From: DAOTTX01 sp034437515
Lineage (GTDB): Bacteria > Chloroflexota > Anaerolineae > Aggregatilineales > Phototrophicaceae
Length of the DNA: 64,000 nucleotides
Assembly: GCA_034437515.1 (NCBI GenBank)
Contig: DAOTTX010000104.1
Coordinates: 1 to 64,000, forward strand
Direction: 5' to 3'
Part shown: positions 1 to 7,933 of the stretch, in pieces
How the letters are laid out: each line of letters begins with the position of its first letter
Position numbering within the stretch: the first letter of the stretch is position 1
Program-made: the position numbers and the translations under genes
The notes under the pieces: generated by a model
What the model saw: only the letters and a program-made list of their open reading frames with translations
Told to the model about the DNA's origin: nothing
Database searches by the model: none

Positions 1-89
1 GCATCTGACGTCAAATCGGGTGCAAAGATACGATATTCCCTCTCATATGCCTTTGATTTATGGCGTCTGAGGAGCGAAATCTGTCCTTT

Positions 90-242
90 CTAAAAAGTGT
101 ACGGTAGTGAATCTTGAAAAGAAGATTCGTTATCTGAACTGTGGAGGATCTGTAAGGTATAGTCGCCTTCTTCCTGGGCACTGATGCTAGATGCAACAAG
201 TGTGACCAGCAACATAACGACAAATAAAATACGTTTGTACAT
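90..242 (-). pseudogene. Truncated start of a secreted metallophosphatase/5'-nucleotidase
   Basis: A 50-codon frame starts at ATG (242-240) with a clear signal peptide (MYKRILFVVMLLVTLVASSISAQ). It continues YTLQILHSSDNESSFQD, the hallmark first strand and metal-ligand segment of secreted calcineurin-like phosphatases/5'-nucleotidases. It then runs into a TAG stop at 90-92. The other two frames beyond this point do not give a recognisable continuation up to the window edge. Read as a decayed or frameshifted gene remnant; a short secreted peptide is the less likely alternative. The gene body might lie beyond position 1 if a larger rearrangement is involved. Confidence 0.5.
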
Positions 243-345
243 AATAGCTTCTGATGTAATTTTCTAAATATCCTTCATCACACAATTCTAACCCATGAGT
301 TCGTAAATTGCTTTAGAACTGTGCCAAATCCGCGTGATTGATGTT

Positions 346-377
346 GAATAAAACACCGCCCGCAGGTGTGGACGGTG
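346..377 (-). terminator. Intrinsic terminator of the flavin disulfide reductase gene
   Basis: Reading the minus strand, an imperfect stem (CACCGTCC pairing with GGGCGGTG) is followed directly by TTTTATT. It sits 27 nt past the stop of the gene at 404-1810. Confidence 0.6.
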
Positions 378-403
378 CCGGTTTTCTAACATCCTGATTG
401 TGA

Positions 404-1810
404 TTAGACGTCGGCGGTTTCGTATTCTTCGAGGGGTTTGAGTTCTGCAAGGATGGTCGGCAAGAACTCCGCAATGGTCGGATGTATCGGCAGTGCGTTT
501 TGCATCACCTTATAGGATGTGCCCGTATACATGAAGTTACTGATGATCTGCACCATATCATCGCCGTGTTTACCGAAGAACAACGCACCGATGATCTCTT
601 CGGTGTCGGCGTCCACCAGAATTTTAATCAAGCCCTCGGTTTCGCTGTCGAGTTGGGCACGGCTCACATCAGACATCTGATATTTCGCCATCAGCACATT
701 GCGCCCGGATTCACGCGCTTCGGTTTCGTTCATGCCCACACGCCCTAAGGGTGGGTCTACAAACATGGCGTAAGTCATAAAGCGTTCGTCCGCGCTGCGG
801 AGCTTGCCGTTCATAGTGGCGACGAGAATCTCATAATCCTGAACAGAGGTATGTGTAAACGCACCACGTCCGTTGACATCACCCAGCGCCCAGATGCCCT
901 CAATGTTGGTTTCATACGTCGGTGTGGTGACGATATAACCGTTGTCGTCGGTCTCTACACCAACGGCTTCGAGGTTGAGTTTGTCGCTGTTCGGTTTGCG
1001 CCCGGTGGCGATGAGCAAATCAGAACCGGTAATGGTGTTTTCTTCGTCGGTTGTCTTGTTCTTTATCGTCACGCGGATTTGATCACCGTCCGTAGCGGTG
1101 GCGACGGCGCGATGATTGGTGTAAATCTGAATGCCCTCACCTTCAAGTAGGTCGGCAACGGCTTCGCTGACATCAGGGTCTTCATGGCTGGCGATGTGTG
1201 ACGCACTTTCGATAATGGTGACTTCGCTGCCGAAGCGCCGGAACATCTGCCCGAACTCCAGGCCGATGTAGCTACCACCGACGATAATCAGGTGTTCTGG
1301 CAGGGTATCCAGGTCGAGAATGCCCACGTTGGTGATGTAAGGCACATCTTCGATGCCGTCAATCGGCGGGATAAGGGCGCGTGCGCCGGTGTTGATGTAC
1401 ACCTGTGATGCTTCAAGGATGTCATCCCCGACTTGCACACGATGTAAGCCATTCTCGCTTTCGAGGAAGTGACCGTACTCCCAGTAAATATCGACACCTT
1501 CTAGGCTGGTGAAGTATTCTTTGGTGCCGTCTTGCATCCCGCTGATAATATCATTTTTGCGTGCCATCACCGCTGAAAAATCGACGTTCATGCCGTCAAT
1601 CTTGATACCGTATTCCTCGGCGCGGCGTACCATGTGGGCGACGCGGGCGCTCATGCGCAGGGTTTTGGTCGGTCGGCAGCCGTAGTTCAAGCAAGTGCCG
1701 CCGAGCTTGTCACCTTCCACCAACGCGACTTTCTTGCCCTCATTGGCGATGGTTACGGCTACTCCTGGCCCGGCTTGCCCCGCACCGATTACGATTGCAT
1801 CATATTTCAT
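404..1810 (-). CDS. FAD-dependent pyridine nucleotide-disulfide oxidoreductase (mercuric reductase/dihydrolipoamide dehydrogenase-like)
   Basis: A 468-residue class I flavoprotein disulfide reductase. The N-terminal FAD Rossmann motif is VIGAGQAGPG (residues 7-16). The redox-active disulfide is C40-LNYG-C45 in GGTCLNYGCRPTKTL. An NAD(P)H-binding GG motif is seen in IIVGGSYIGLEFG, the second FAD motif is IWALGDVNGRGAFTH, and the C-terminal dimerisation end has the His-Glu pair in IHPTIAEFLPT. There is no N-terminal HMA domain and no C-terminal vicinal cysteine pair, so it is probably not a true mercuric reductase. Substrate is unknown: a low-molecular-weight disulfide, or a general oxidoreductase role. 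It is last in a minus-strand run after the RRM protein and is followed by a terminator. No lipoyl or 2-oxoacid dehydrogenase genes are nearby, which argues against a dedicated Lpd. Confidence 0.85.
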   Translation of the reverse strand: MKYDAIVIGAGQAGPGVAVTIANEGKKVALVEGDKLGGTCLNYGCRPTKTLRMSARVAHMVRRAEEYGIKIDGMNVDFSAVMARKNDIISGMQDGTKEYFTSLEGVDIYWEYGHFLESENGLHRVQVGDDILEASQVYINTGARALIPPIDGIEDVPYITNVGILDLDTLPEHLIIVGGSYIGLEFGQMFRRFGSEVTIIESASHIASHEDPDVSEAVADLLEGEGIQIYTNHRAVATATDGDQIRVTIKNKTTDEENTITGSDLLIATGRKPNSDKLNLEAVGVETDDNGYIVTTPTYETNIEGIWALGDVNGRGAFTHTSVQDYEILVATMNGKLRSADERFMTYAMFVDPPLGRVGMNETEARESGRNVLMAKYQMSDVSRAQLDSETEGLIKILVDADTEEIIGALFFGKHGDDMVQIISNFMYTGTSYKVMQNALPIHPTIAEFLPTILAELKPLEEYETADV

Positions 1811-1930
1811 AAGTTCGCTGTCTCTTTCTCATTTGTCCGTCGTTCTGGTTATTGGACGTATGTGTCTATGACAACCTTACACTAAATTACCGGACGTTCA
1901 GCGAATGTTCAGGCGGCGTTCGCCGAAGTC

Positions 1931-2545
1931 TTAATCCAAGTCCGGGTGCGGGTTGGAAACAAGATGCTGTAACATGCTGTCGTCCTTTCTGGTGTGACCG
2001 GGCAGTTTGCCGCCACGATTATGCACAATCTGATAGATTGGTGGTGCCATACGCCCGTTCGCCAGCGTGAAAAACACACCACCGAGCGTTCGCCGCCGTT
2101 CGCCGTCTTGTGTCATCATACCTTCGCCCGCGTCGATGGCTTTGGCTTCCTCGACGAGATGGAGTACGAAGCTATGCCCACAGAGCAAGATCATCGTGTG
2201 AATGCGGCGCACCGGCTTGCGGATGTGTTCGCCGAGTTCTTTGACGACGGCTTCGGCGGTCTTGCGCTGCTTTTTGGATAGCCCTCGTTCAACGGCGGCT
2301 TCGTCAATGTTCGGGTAGCTGATGGACAGATGATGCTCGTTCAGCAGGTAGCCGTTCAGATTGTGGTTGGCCTTCGTCGTGGCCTTCTCGCTGCTCATCG
2401 TCACCAGCGCGTAGGGGACTTCGAAGCGTTCGTTGGTGCCAAACTCGACGGACTCCACTTCACCATATTGGCTGAACAACGCACGTAGTGTTTCCTCGTC
2501 TGTCTGTTGTGGTAAGTTTGTCACGTATAAGGTTTGCATCGTCAT
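1931..2545 (-). CDS. RRM protein with C-terminal PHAX-like RNA-binding domain
   Basis: 204 residues. Residues 3-80 form an RNA recognition motif, with RNP2-like LYVTNLP at 6-12 and RNP1-like PYALVTM at 44-50. Residues ~95-166 resemble the RNA-binding domain of eukaryotic PHAX (Pfam RNA_GG_bind): a basic helix RKPVRRIHTMILLCG, then the signature DGERRRTLGGVFFTL, very close to the RRRTPGGVF core of that family. Bacterial members are known, but their role is not. The C-terminal tail is unstructured. The start is the first of two close ATGs, 8 nt after AGAAGGT. It lies 18 nt downstream of the carboxyltransferase gene, so probably in the same transcript. Likely an RNA chaperone or single-stranded RNA-binding protein; the target RNA is unknown. 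Confidence 0.75.
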   Translation of the reverse strand: MTMQTLYVTNLPQQTDEETLRALFSQYGEVESVEFGTNERFEVPYALVTMSSEKATTKANHNLNGYLLNEHHLSISYPNIDEAAVERGLSKKQRKTAEAVVKELGEHIRKPVRRIHTMILLCGHSFVLHLVEEAKAIDAGEGMMTQDGERRRTLGGVFFTLANGRMAPPIYQIVHNRGGKLPGHTRKDDSMLQHLVSNPHPDLD

Positions 2546-2563
2546 GATAAATTACCTTCTGGA

Positions 2564-4174
2564 TTACAGTCTAAAGTTGCCGTAGCGAGGCGCACCCCCG
2601 CTGATCCAGTCTCGATTGTAACTTATTGAGAGGCCGACTGTTAATGCCATTCGTGTATCACGTGGGTCAATCATGCCGTCATCCCACAGGCGAGCGGTGG
2701 CGAAGTAAGGGTCGGACTCGTGCTCGAATTTGTACTTGACCATCGCCTTCATCGACTCAATCTGTTCTTCGTCCGGTTCCTGTCCCCGTCGCCGCATGGA
2801 CGCTTCCTGCACAATACCCATCACGCCGGCGGCTTGTTCGGCACCCATCACGGAAATGCGGCTAGTCGGCCAGGCGAACAATAACGTCGGGTCGTAGGCA
2901 CGCCCGCACATGGCGTAATTCCCCGCGCCGTAACTACCGCCGACCAGCACGGTAAACTGCGGCACACTGCTGTTGGCGACCGCGTTAATCATCTGGCTGC
3001 CGTGCTTGATGATGCCGCCCTCTTCATACTTTTGACCGACCATAAAGCCGGTGATGTTCTGCATGTAGATCAGTGGTGTGCGGTTGTGGTTGCACAATTG
3101 GATGAATTGCGCGGCTTTGTTCGCGCTTTCGCTGAACAGAATGCCGTTATTGGCGATGATCCCGATCGGATAGCCATTAATGTGCGCGTGCCCGGTGACC
3201 AGCGTTGTGCCGTAATCCGGCTTGAACTCGAAAAACTCGGAGCCATCCACGACACGAGCGATGACCTCACGCATATCGAGCGGTTGGCGCAGCGTATCCG
3301 TCGGGACGATGCCGAGCAGTTCATCAGCATCGTAGATGGGGTCACGCGGCTGTGCTAACTGCGCTGGATGCGTCTTGTACTGGTTCAATGTGCTGGCGAT
3401 CTCCCGTCCGATGCGAATGGCGTCGGCGTCGTCCTCAGCCACGTAATCTGCCAACCCGGAAACGCGGGCGTGCATATCGGTGCCGCCGAGTGTTTCCTCA
3501 TCGACTTCTTCCCCGGTCGCCATTTTGACCAGTGGCGGCCCACCGAGGAACGCCAGTGCCTTCCCACGGACGAACACCGTGTAATCACTCATGCCAGGGA
3601 TGTACGCGCCGCCTGCCGTGCTGTTGCCAAAGACCAGTGATACCTGTGGGATGCCGGCCGCGCTTAACCGGGCCTGGTTGGCGAAGCCACGTCCACCGCG
3701 CACAAAAATATCGGCCTGGTGGGGCAAGTTTGCCCCGCCCGACTCGACCAGGTTAATCATCGGGAGATGGTTGTTGAGTGCGATCTCCTGCGCACGTAGC
3801 GATTTATCTAACGAGGCGGGGTAGGTCGTGCCGCCTTTGACGGTGGCCTCGTTGCAGCTAATCACACATTCCACACCACTGACCACACCAATGCCGGTGA
3901 TGATGCCTGCGCCGGGCGTCTCGTTGTCGTACATATCCCAGGCGGCAAGCGGGCTGAGTTCGAGGAACGGCTCACCGGAGTCAAGTAGAAGTTCGACGCG
4001 CTCACGCGGCAGAATTTTTCCGCGTTTCAGGTGGCGTTCGCGGGCGCGGTTGCTGCCGCCTTGTCGCACCTGTGCCTGTCGTTCTTCGAGTTGCTCAACC
4101 AGGGCGTTGTTGTGAGCATAATTGGCTTGATAATCGTCGTCAGTCGGTTTAATTTGAGAGCGGATTACAGGCAT
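2564..4174 (-). CDS. Acyl-CoA carboxylase, carboxyltransferase subunit (methylcrotonyl-CoA carboxylase beta-like)
   Basis: 536 residues, the usual length for the beta subunit of methylcrotonyl/geranyl/propionyl-CoA carboxylases. It transfers carboxyl from carboxybiotin to an acyl-CoA. Both crotonase-like halves are present. The N half has LVESGGANLPHQ and FGNSTAGGAYIPGMSDYTVFV; the C half has GIIANNG, TGFMVGQKYEEGGIIKHG and SVMGAEQAAGVM. The VESGGANLP and TAGGAYIPGMSD signatures are closer to MCC-beta than to PccB. No biotin carboxylase/BCCP subunit is adjacent, so that partner must be elsewhere; a biotin ligase gene is at 19.7 kb. It lies 46 nt downstream of a histidine kinase gene. Likely role: leucine/isovalerate or related acyl-CoA catabolism. 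Confidence 0.85.
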   Translation of the reverse strand: MPVIRSQIKPTDDDYQANYAHNNALVEQLEERQAQVRQGGSNRARERHLKRGKILPRERVELLLDSGEPFLELSPLAAWDMYDNETPGAGIITGIGVVSGVECVISCNEATVKGGTTYPASLDKSLRAQEIALNNHLPMINLVESGGANLPHQADIFVRGGRGFANQARLSAAGIPQVSLVFGNSTAGGAYIPGMSDYTVFVRGKALAFLGGPPLVKMATGEEVDEETLGGTDMHARVSGLADYVAEDDADAIRIGREIASTLNQYKTHPAQLAQPRDPIYDADELLGIVPTDTLRQPLDMREVIARVVDGSEFFEFKPDYGTTLVTGHAHINGYPIGIIANNGILFSESANKAAQFIQLCNHNRTPLIYMQNITGFMVGQKYEEGGIIKHGSQMINAVANSSVPQFTVLVGGSYGAGNYAMCGRAYDPTLLFAWPTSRISVMGAEQAAGVMGIVQEASMRRRGQEPDEEQIESMKAMVKYKFEHESDPYFATARLWDDGMIDPRDTRMALTVGLSISYNRDWISGGAPRYGNFRL

Positions 4175-4220
4175 AAGGTTCTTCCAAGAATACCGAAATT
4201 AGTTTCCCGCGATCATACCT

Positions 4221-6308
4221 CTATTCGTCGTAAACGGGCAAGGTGACGAAAAAGGTTGACCCCTGGCTGAGTTGACTTTCCAGACGGATCTTGCCGCCAT
4301 GCGCTTCGACCAATGACTTAACAATCGCCAGACCTAGCCCGGTACCGTCGATATTATCCGTCTCCGGTCGGCGGACGCGGTAGAAGCGGTCGAAGACGTG
4401 CGGCTGGTCTTCAGGGCCGATGCCGATGCCGGTATCATCGACGGAGATGCGCACGGTCATCCCGCGCCATTCGATACCGAACTCAACCGTGCCGCCTGAT
4501 GGTGTGTATTTGATCGCGTTGCCGATCAGGTTGTTGAAGACCTGCCGTAAGCGGTTGGCTTCGGCTTTAATCAGCGGCAACTTTTCGGGCAGATCGGTAA
4601 TGAGCGTAATGTCTTTGACTGCGGCGGCGGGTCGGTTGGCATCCAGACATTCGTTGATGATTGTACGCAGCGGCATGACTTCAAATTCGAGGTCAAGCCC
4701 GGATTCAATGCGGGCGAGGTCAAGCAGGTCGTCGATCAATTGGCGCATGTTATCAATTGAACGGTCAATCATATTGACGAAGTTGCTCGACGTATCATCA
4801 AACTTATTCTTGAGCACCAATAGGTCGAGGTAACCACGCATGACGCCCAATGGTTGCTTGAGGTCGTGTGAAACCTGTGCGATCAATTCACCTTTCAAAC
4901 GATCCATCTCTTTAAACAACGTAATATCTTGCATGACGATCATCAGCCCGGTGCCAGGTTGCAACGTCAGGCGCACGGCGTAGGTGCGTTCGTTTGGTAG
5001 GGTAAGCTCGGTGTCTTCGTTGTCTCTGTCGTCTGTGGCGGACTGGTAAGCCTTGACCAGCGGCATAAAGGTGACCACTTCGGTGAAATCTTGTCCGGTG
5101 TAATCAACTTCTGCGTTTAACCGCAACGCGGAGATAGCGGACTGGCTCATCAGAAGAATTTTGTCATCGGTGCCCAGCAGGATAACGACATCACCGATGC
5201 TGGCGAGGATATTTGCGAGACGTTCGCGTTCGCGCACCGTTTCGTTGTAGAGGCGTGCATTGTCAATGGCGACGGCGGCACGGTTGGCGAGCTGTTGTAC
5301 AAAATTGACGTGGGCATCGGTGAAGGCGTTGAGCCTCTTGCTTTCCAGCAGAATAACCGCGACCACGCGATCCTCCCGCATGACCGGGATCGCCATCTGC
5401 GCCCGGATGCCCTGCGACACCCAGGCATAATCTTTGTCGAGCATGACATCCGGGACGACTTCAAGCCGACTGGAACGGGCGACACGATGCACAATCGTGT
5501 TGTCGTGCTGGCTGCGAATCGCTTCGATCTCCGTATCGCTCATCATGTAGCCATAGTTAGAGGCCGTGCGCAGGGTGTCCGTTTCCTCATCATAGAGGGC
5601 GACCGTCGCAGAGTTGGCATTGGTGAAGCGCAACGCCCAGTCCAGGGTCATGCTAAAGACGGTGTTCAGCGCAATGGTTTCGTTGAGTTCGCGGTCGATC
5701 TGTTGCAGCATCCCCATCTCGCGCATCTTATCTGCCAGATTTTGTACGGCATTTTGATGCTGCCGGGCGTTCTGCCACATGACCTGGGCACTTTCGGTAA
5801 ATACGTCGATAAACCGGCGGTCTTCGTTGGTGAAGGGCTTCTCTTCGGAGATTTCGACCACCAGTACACCTAATAAGGTGTCATCCGCTTGCAGCGACAC
5901 GCCATAGAACTGTTCAAAGCCTACCATCGCGATCAGTTTAGCCGCGTTTGATTGGGGCGCTTCGGCTGTTGCCGCCAGCAGATAAGAGTCACCATCCAGC
6001 CACGCTTGCAGGATTGGATCCTCATCCTGTGTGTTGACCGGGGTATTTTTGAGTTGCTTTTGCCGCGCCGCATCAAGTTCTGAGGAAACGTGTGTAAAAG
6101 AAAATGCGTTGTTGCTAGCCTCGTGTGAGAGCAGTAGCACCCGCCTATCGTCGATGAGGTCTGCAAGGCGAGTGGTCATTTCGCGTTCTAATGTGGGTAA
6201 ATCCGGTAATCGCGCCAGGTCAATCGTCGCCGTGTGAATTTTTTGAATGTGTTCTACGGAGAGCGAAAGATTCTCTCGTGCGGTGCTTGATGTTTTTTGG
6301 TCGGTCAT
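4221..6308 (-). CDS. GAF-GAF-PAS sensor histidine kinase
   Basis: 695 residues, with no signal peptide or membrane segment, so predicted cytosolic. Two GAF-like regions (about residues 25-190 and 205-355) are joined by a short coiled linker and followed by a PAS-like region (~360-460). Then comes HisKA with the phospho-acceptor His near residue 479 (VSHDLKQPLG). HATPase_c has the N box NLIGNAIKYTPSGG, G1 DTGIGIGPEDQPHVFDRFYRV and G2 GTGLGLAIVKSL. All kinase motifs are intact. No response regulator gene is adjacent. It is divergent from the double-HTH regulator at 6476 and first in a run with the carboxyltransferase. The ligand of the GAF domains cannot be told from sequence. Confidence 0.9.
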   Translation of the reverse strand: MTDQKTSSTARENLSLSVEHIQKIHTATIDLARLPDLPTLEREMTTRLADLIDDRRVLLLSHEASNNAFSFTHVSSELDAARQKQLKNTPVNTQDEDPILQAWLDGDSYLLAATAEAPQSNAAKLIAMVGFEQFYGVSLQADDTLLGVLVVEISEEKPFTNEDRRFIDVFTESAQVMWQNARQHQNAVQNLADKMREMGMLQQIDRELNETIALNTVFSMTLDWALRFTNANSATVALYDEETDTLRTASNYGYMMSDTEIEAIRSQHDNTIVHRVARSSRLEVVPDVMLDKDYAWVSQGIRAQMAIPVMREDRVVAVILLESKRLNAFTDAHVNFVQQLANRAAVAIDNARLYNETVRERERLANILASIGDVVILLGTDDKILLMSQSAISALRLNAEVDYTGQDFTEVVTFMPLVKAYQSATDDRDNEDTELTLPNERTYAVRLTLQPGTGLMIVMQDITLFKEMDRLKGELIAQVSHDLKQPLGVMRGYLDLLVLKNKFDDTSSNFVNMIDRSIDNMRQLIDDLLDLARIESGLDLEFEVMPLRTIINECLDANRPAAAVKDITLITDLPEKLPLIKAEANRLRQVFNNLIGNAIKYTPSGGTVEFGIEWRGMTVRISVDDTGIGIGPEDQPHVFDRFYRVRRPETDNIDGTGLGLAIVKSLVEAHGGKIRLESQLSQGSTFFVTLPVYDE

Positions 6309-6475
6309 TTTATTCTCAAGTTAACCATTTTTATATATTATAATAGCGCAAACAAATGTATATGAAAGAAATTACGTCGAAATGTCGGTGTTTTCTAACA
6401 CGAAGTTGCCAGCGGATAGGGCTACCCGTATAATCGAGGATAAGTGTCTCACCGTGTCCCAAGTAAGGATTAATC

Positions 6476-7231
6476 ATGAGTTTTGACGACATCTCTGCCA
6501 AGATGAAAGCGCGTAAGGCCAAGCAGAAAGCGACACAACAAGCCGAAGAAACCTCCTATGACTTTGAAGAGTCGTATCGCATCCGTGCTAAGATGCTCGG
6601 TGTGCTGCTACGAGATGCGCGTCAGGCGGTGGCACGCACTATCGAAGATTGTGCGCGTCTGCTACGGGTGAATCCCTCACAAATCGAGGCATGGGAATAT
6701 GGTGACGAAGCGCCGAGTTTGCCACAGCTCGAACTGTTGGCGTATTACCTTGATGTGCCGATCAGCCATTTTTACGGTGCGGAGACGCTGAAAGCCTCTC
6801 GTGCGGATAAAGAAACCATGCAGCCGGAATACATCCGTTTGCGTAACCGGATGGTCGGCGCGAAACTGCGACAGGCACGCGAGGAGGCCGGGATTACTCT
6901 GGAAGCCCTCGCGGAGACCAGCGCCATCTCTACAGAACGCCTGCAGGCTTACGAGATGGGCGAAGTCGCCCCGCCAATGCACGAGCTTTCCGTGTTGGCA
7001 GGCGGCGTCGATAAGAACATCGGCTATTTTCAGGAGACGAACGGGCAAATCGGCGAGTTGCTGGCGATGCGCGAAAATTGGAAACATTTCGCTGACCTCC
7101 CTGAAGATGTGCGTGAATTTGCGTCTAACCCGACGAATATCGGCTTCATCCACATCGCGTTGATGTTCAGCCAGATGCCGTCTGACCGGCTGCGCGAGGT
7201 TGGCGCGAGTATCCTCGATATTACGATGTGA
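6476..7231 (+). CDS. Double XRE-type helix-turn-helix regulator
   Basis: 251 residues with two consecutive XRE/Cro-type HTH domains. The first, at ~40-100, contains GVLLRDARQAVARTIEDCARLL and WEYGDEAPSLPQLELLAYYL. The second, at ~120-180, contains GAKLRQAREEAGITLEALAE and YEMGEVAPPMHELSVLA. A basic, Lys-rich N-terminus precedes them. The C-terminal ~60 residues are helical and of unknown function. Start ATG follows AAGGA by 6 nt. It is divergent from the GAF-GAF-PAS kinase. Two HTH units in one chain suggest binding to a long or bipartite operator; the target is unknown. Confidence 0.8.
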   Translation: MSFDDISAKMKARKAKQKATQQAEETSYDFEESYRIRAKMLGVLLRDARQAVARTIEDCARLLRVNPSQIEAWEYGDEAPSLPQLELLAYYLDVPISHFYGAETLKASRADKETMQPEYIRLRNRMVGAKLRQAREEAGITLEALAETSAISTERLQAYEMGEVAPPMHELSVLAGGVDKNIGYFQETNGQIGELLAMRENWKHFADLPEDVREFASNPTNIGFIHIALMFSQMPSDRLREVGASILDITM

Positions 7232-7297
7232 TAGTGGATGGAATTGATAGCTTAATGCTTATAACAGAATTGAGGCATTACAATAGTTAGGTAATTC

Positions 7298-7317
7298 ACT
7301 GTAAAGAACTGTAAAGA
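7298..7317 (+). repeat. Two tandem ACTGTAAAGA decamers
   Basis: ACTGTAAAGA occurs twice head to tail with no gap (7298-7307 and 7308-7317), just upstream of the TPR gene and its GAGGGG ribosome-binding site. A possible -10 (TACAAT, 7279-7284) lies upstream. The exact one-turn period suits a regulator site, but this is inference. Confidence 0.45.
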
Positions 7318-7338
7318 GTAGATGAGGGGATATTTGCG

Positions 7339-7920
7339 TTGGCAAAAGCTCAAGAACTCCAGGAACAGGGCGTGAAGCTCTACGATCAGCGCGACTACGA
7401 AGCGTCGGCCCGGATCTTCCAGCAGGCGATGGAAGCCTACGAAGCGGAAAACCAACCGGAGATGGTCGCTGAAATGCAGACCAACATTGGTCTCGTCCAT
7501 CGTGCGTTGGGCGAAAACCAGCAAGCACTCGAAGTCATGCAGGCAGCCCTGCGCACCCTCCAAGAACACGACGATCAACTGCGCATTGCCAAGCTGATGG
7601 GCAACATGGGCGGTGTTTACAAAGAACTTGGTGACAAAGAACAGGCCTATAACTGTTATCGCCAGGCGGCGGACGCCTTCCAAGACCTCGGCGAGAAAAA
7701 AATGTACGGCGAAACGTTGATCGCAATGGCGACAATGCAGGTTCGTGATGGTAAAATCTGGCAAGGTGCGGCAACTTATGAAGTTGGGCTGGAAAATCTT
7801 GACAGTCTCAACGTGAGCCAGAAAGTACTCAAAGGGTTGATCGGTGTGCGCAATCGCTTAACCGGCGGTGGTGAACACAATCCGATGGGGGAGAACGGCT
7901 CCGCGAAGAAAGAACAATAA
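7339..7920 (+). CDS. Tetratricopeptide repeat protein
   Basis: 193 residues of TPR-type helices: ALEQGVKLYDQRDYEASARIFQQAMEAY-like units recur about every 34-40 residues (positions ~5-40, 45-80, 85-120 and 125-150). There is no signal peptide, so it is a cytosolic scaffold of unknown partner. Translation probably starts at the TTG at 7339, which is preceded by GAGGGG at a good distance; no in-frame ATG lies near. It ends 13 nt before the likely GTG start of the membrane glycosyltransferase, so the two may be cotranscribed. Confidence 0.75.
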   Translation: MAKAQELQEQGVKLYDQRDYEASARIFQQAMEAYEAENQPEMVAEMQTNIGLVHRALGENQQALEVMQAALRTLQEHDDQLRIAKLMGNMGGVYKELGDKEQAYNCYRQAADAFQDLGEKKMYGETLIAMATMQVRDGKIWQGAATYEVGLENLDSLNVSQKVLKGLIGVRNRLTGGGEHNPMGENGSAKKEQ

Positions 7921-7933
7921 CGACGAGGGTAAT

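Noticed and set aside
404..1810. Mercury resistance (merA) call
   Set aside because: The CxxxxC flavin-disulfide core is there, but the HMA domain and the C-terminal vicinal cysteines of mercuric reductase are missing, and there are no other mer genes.
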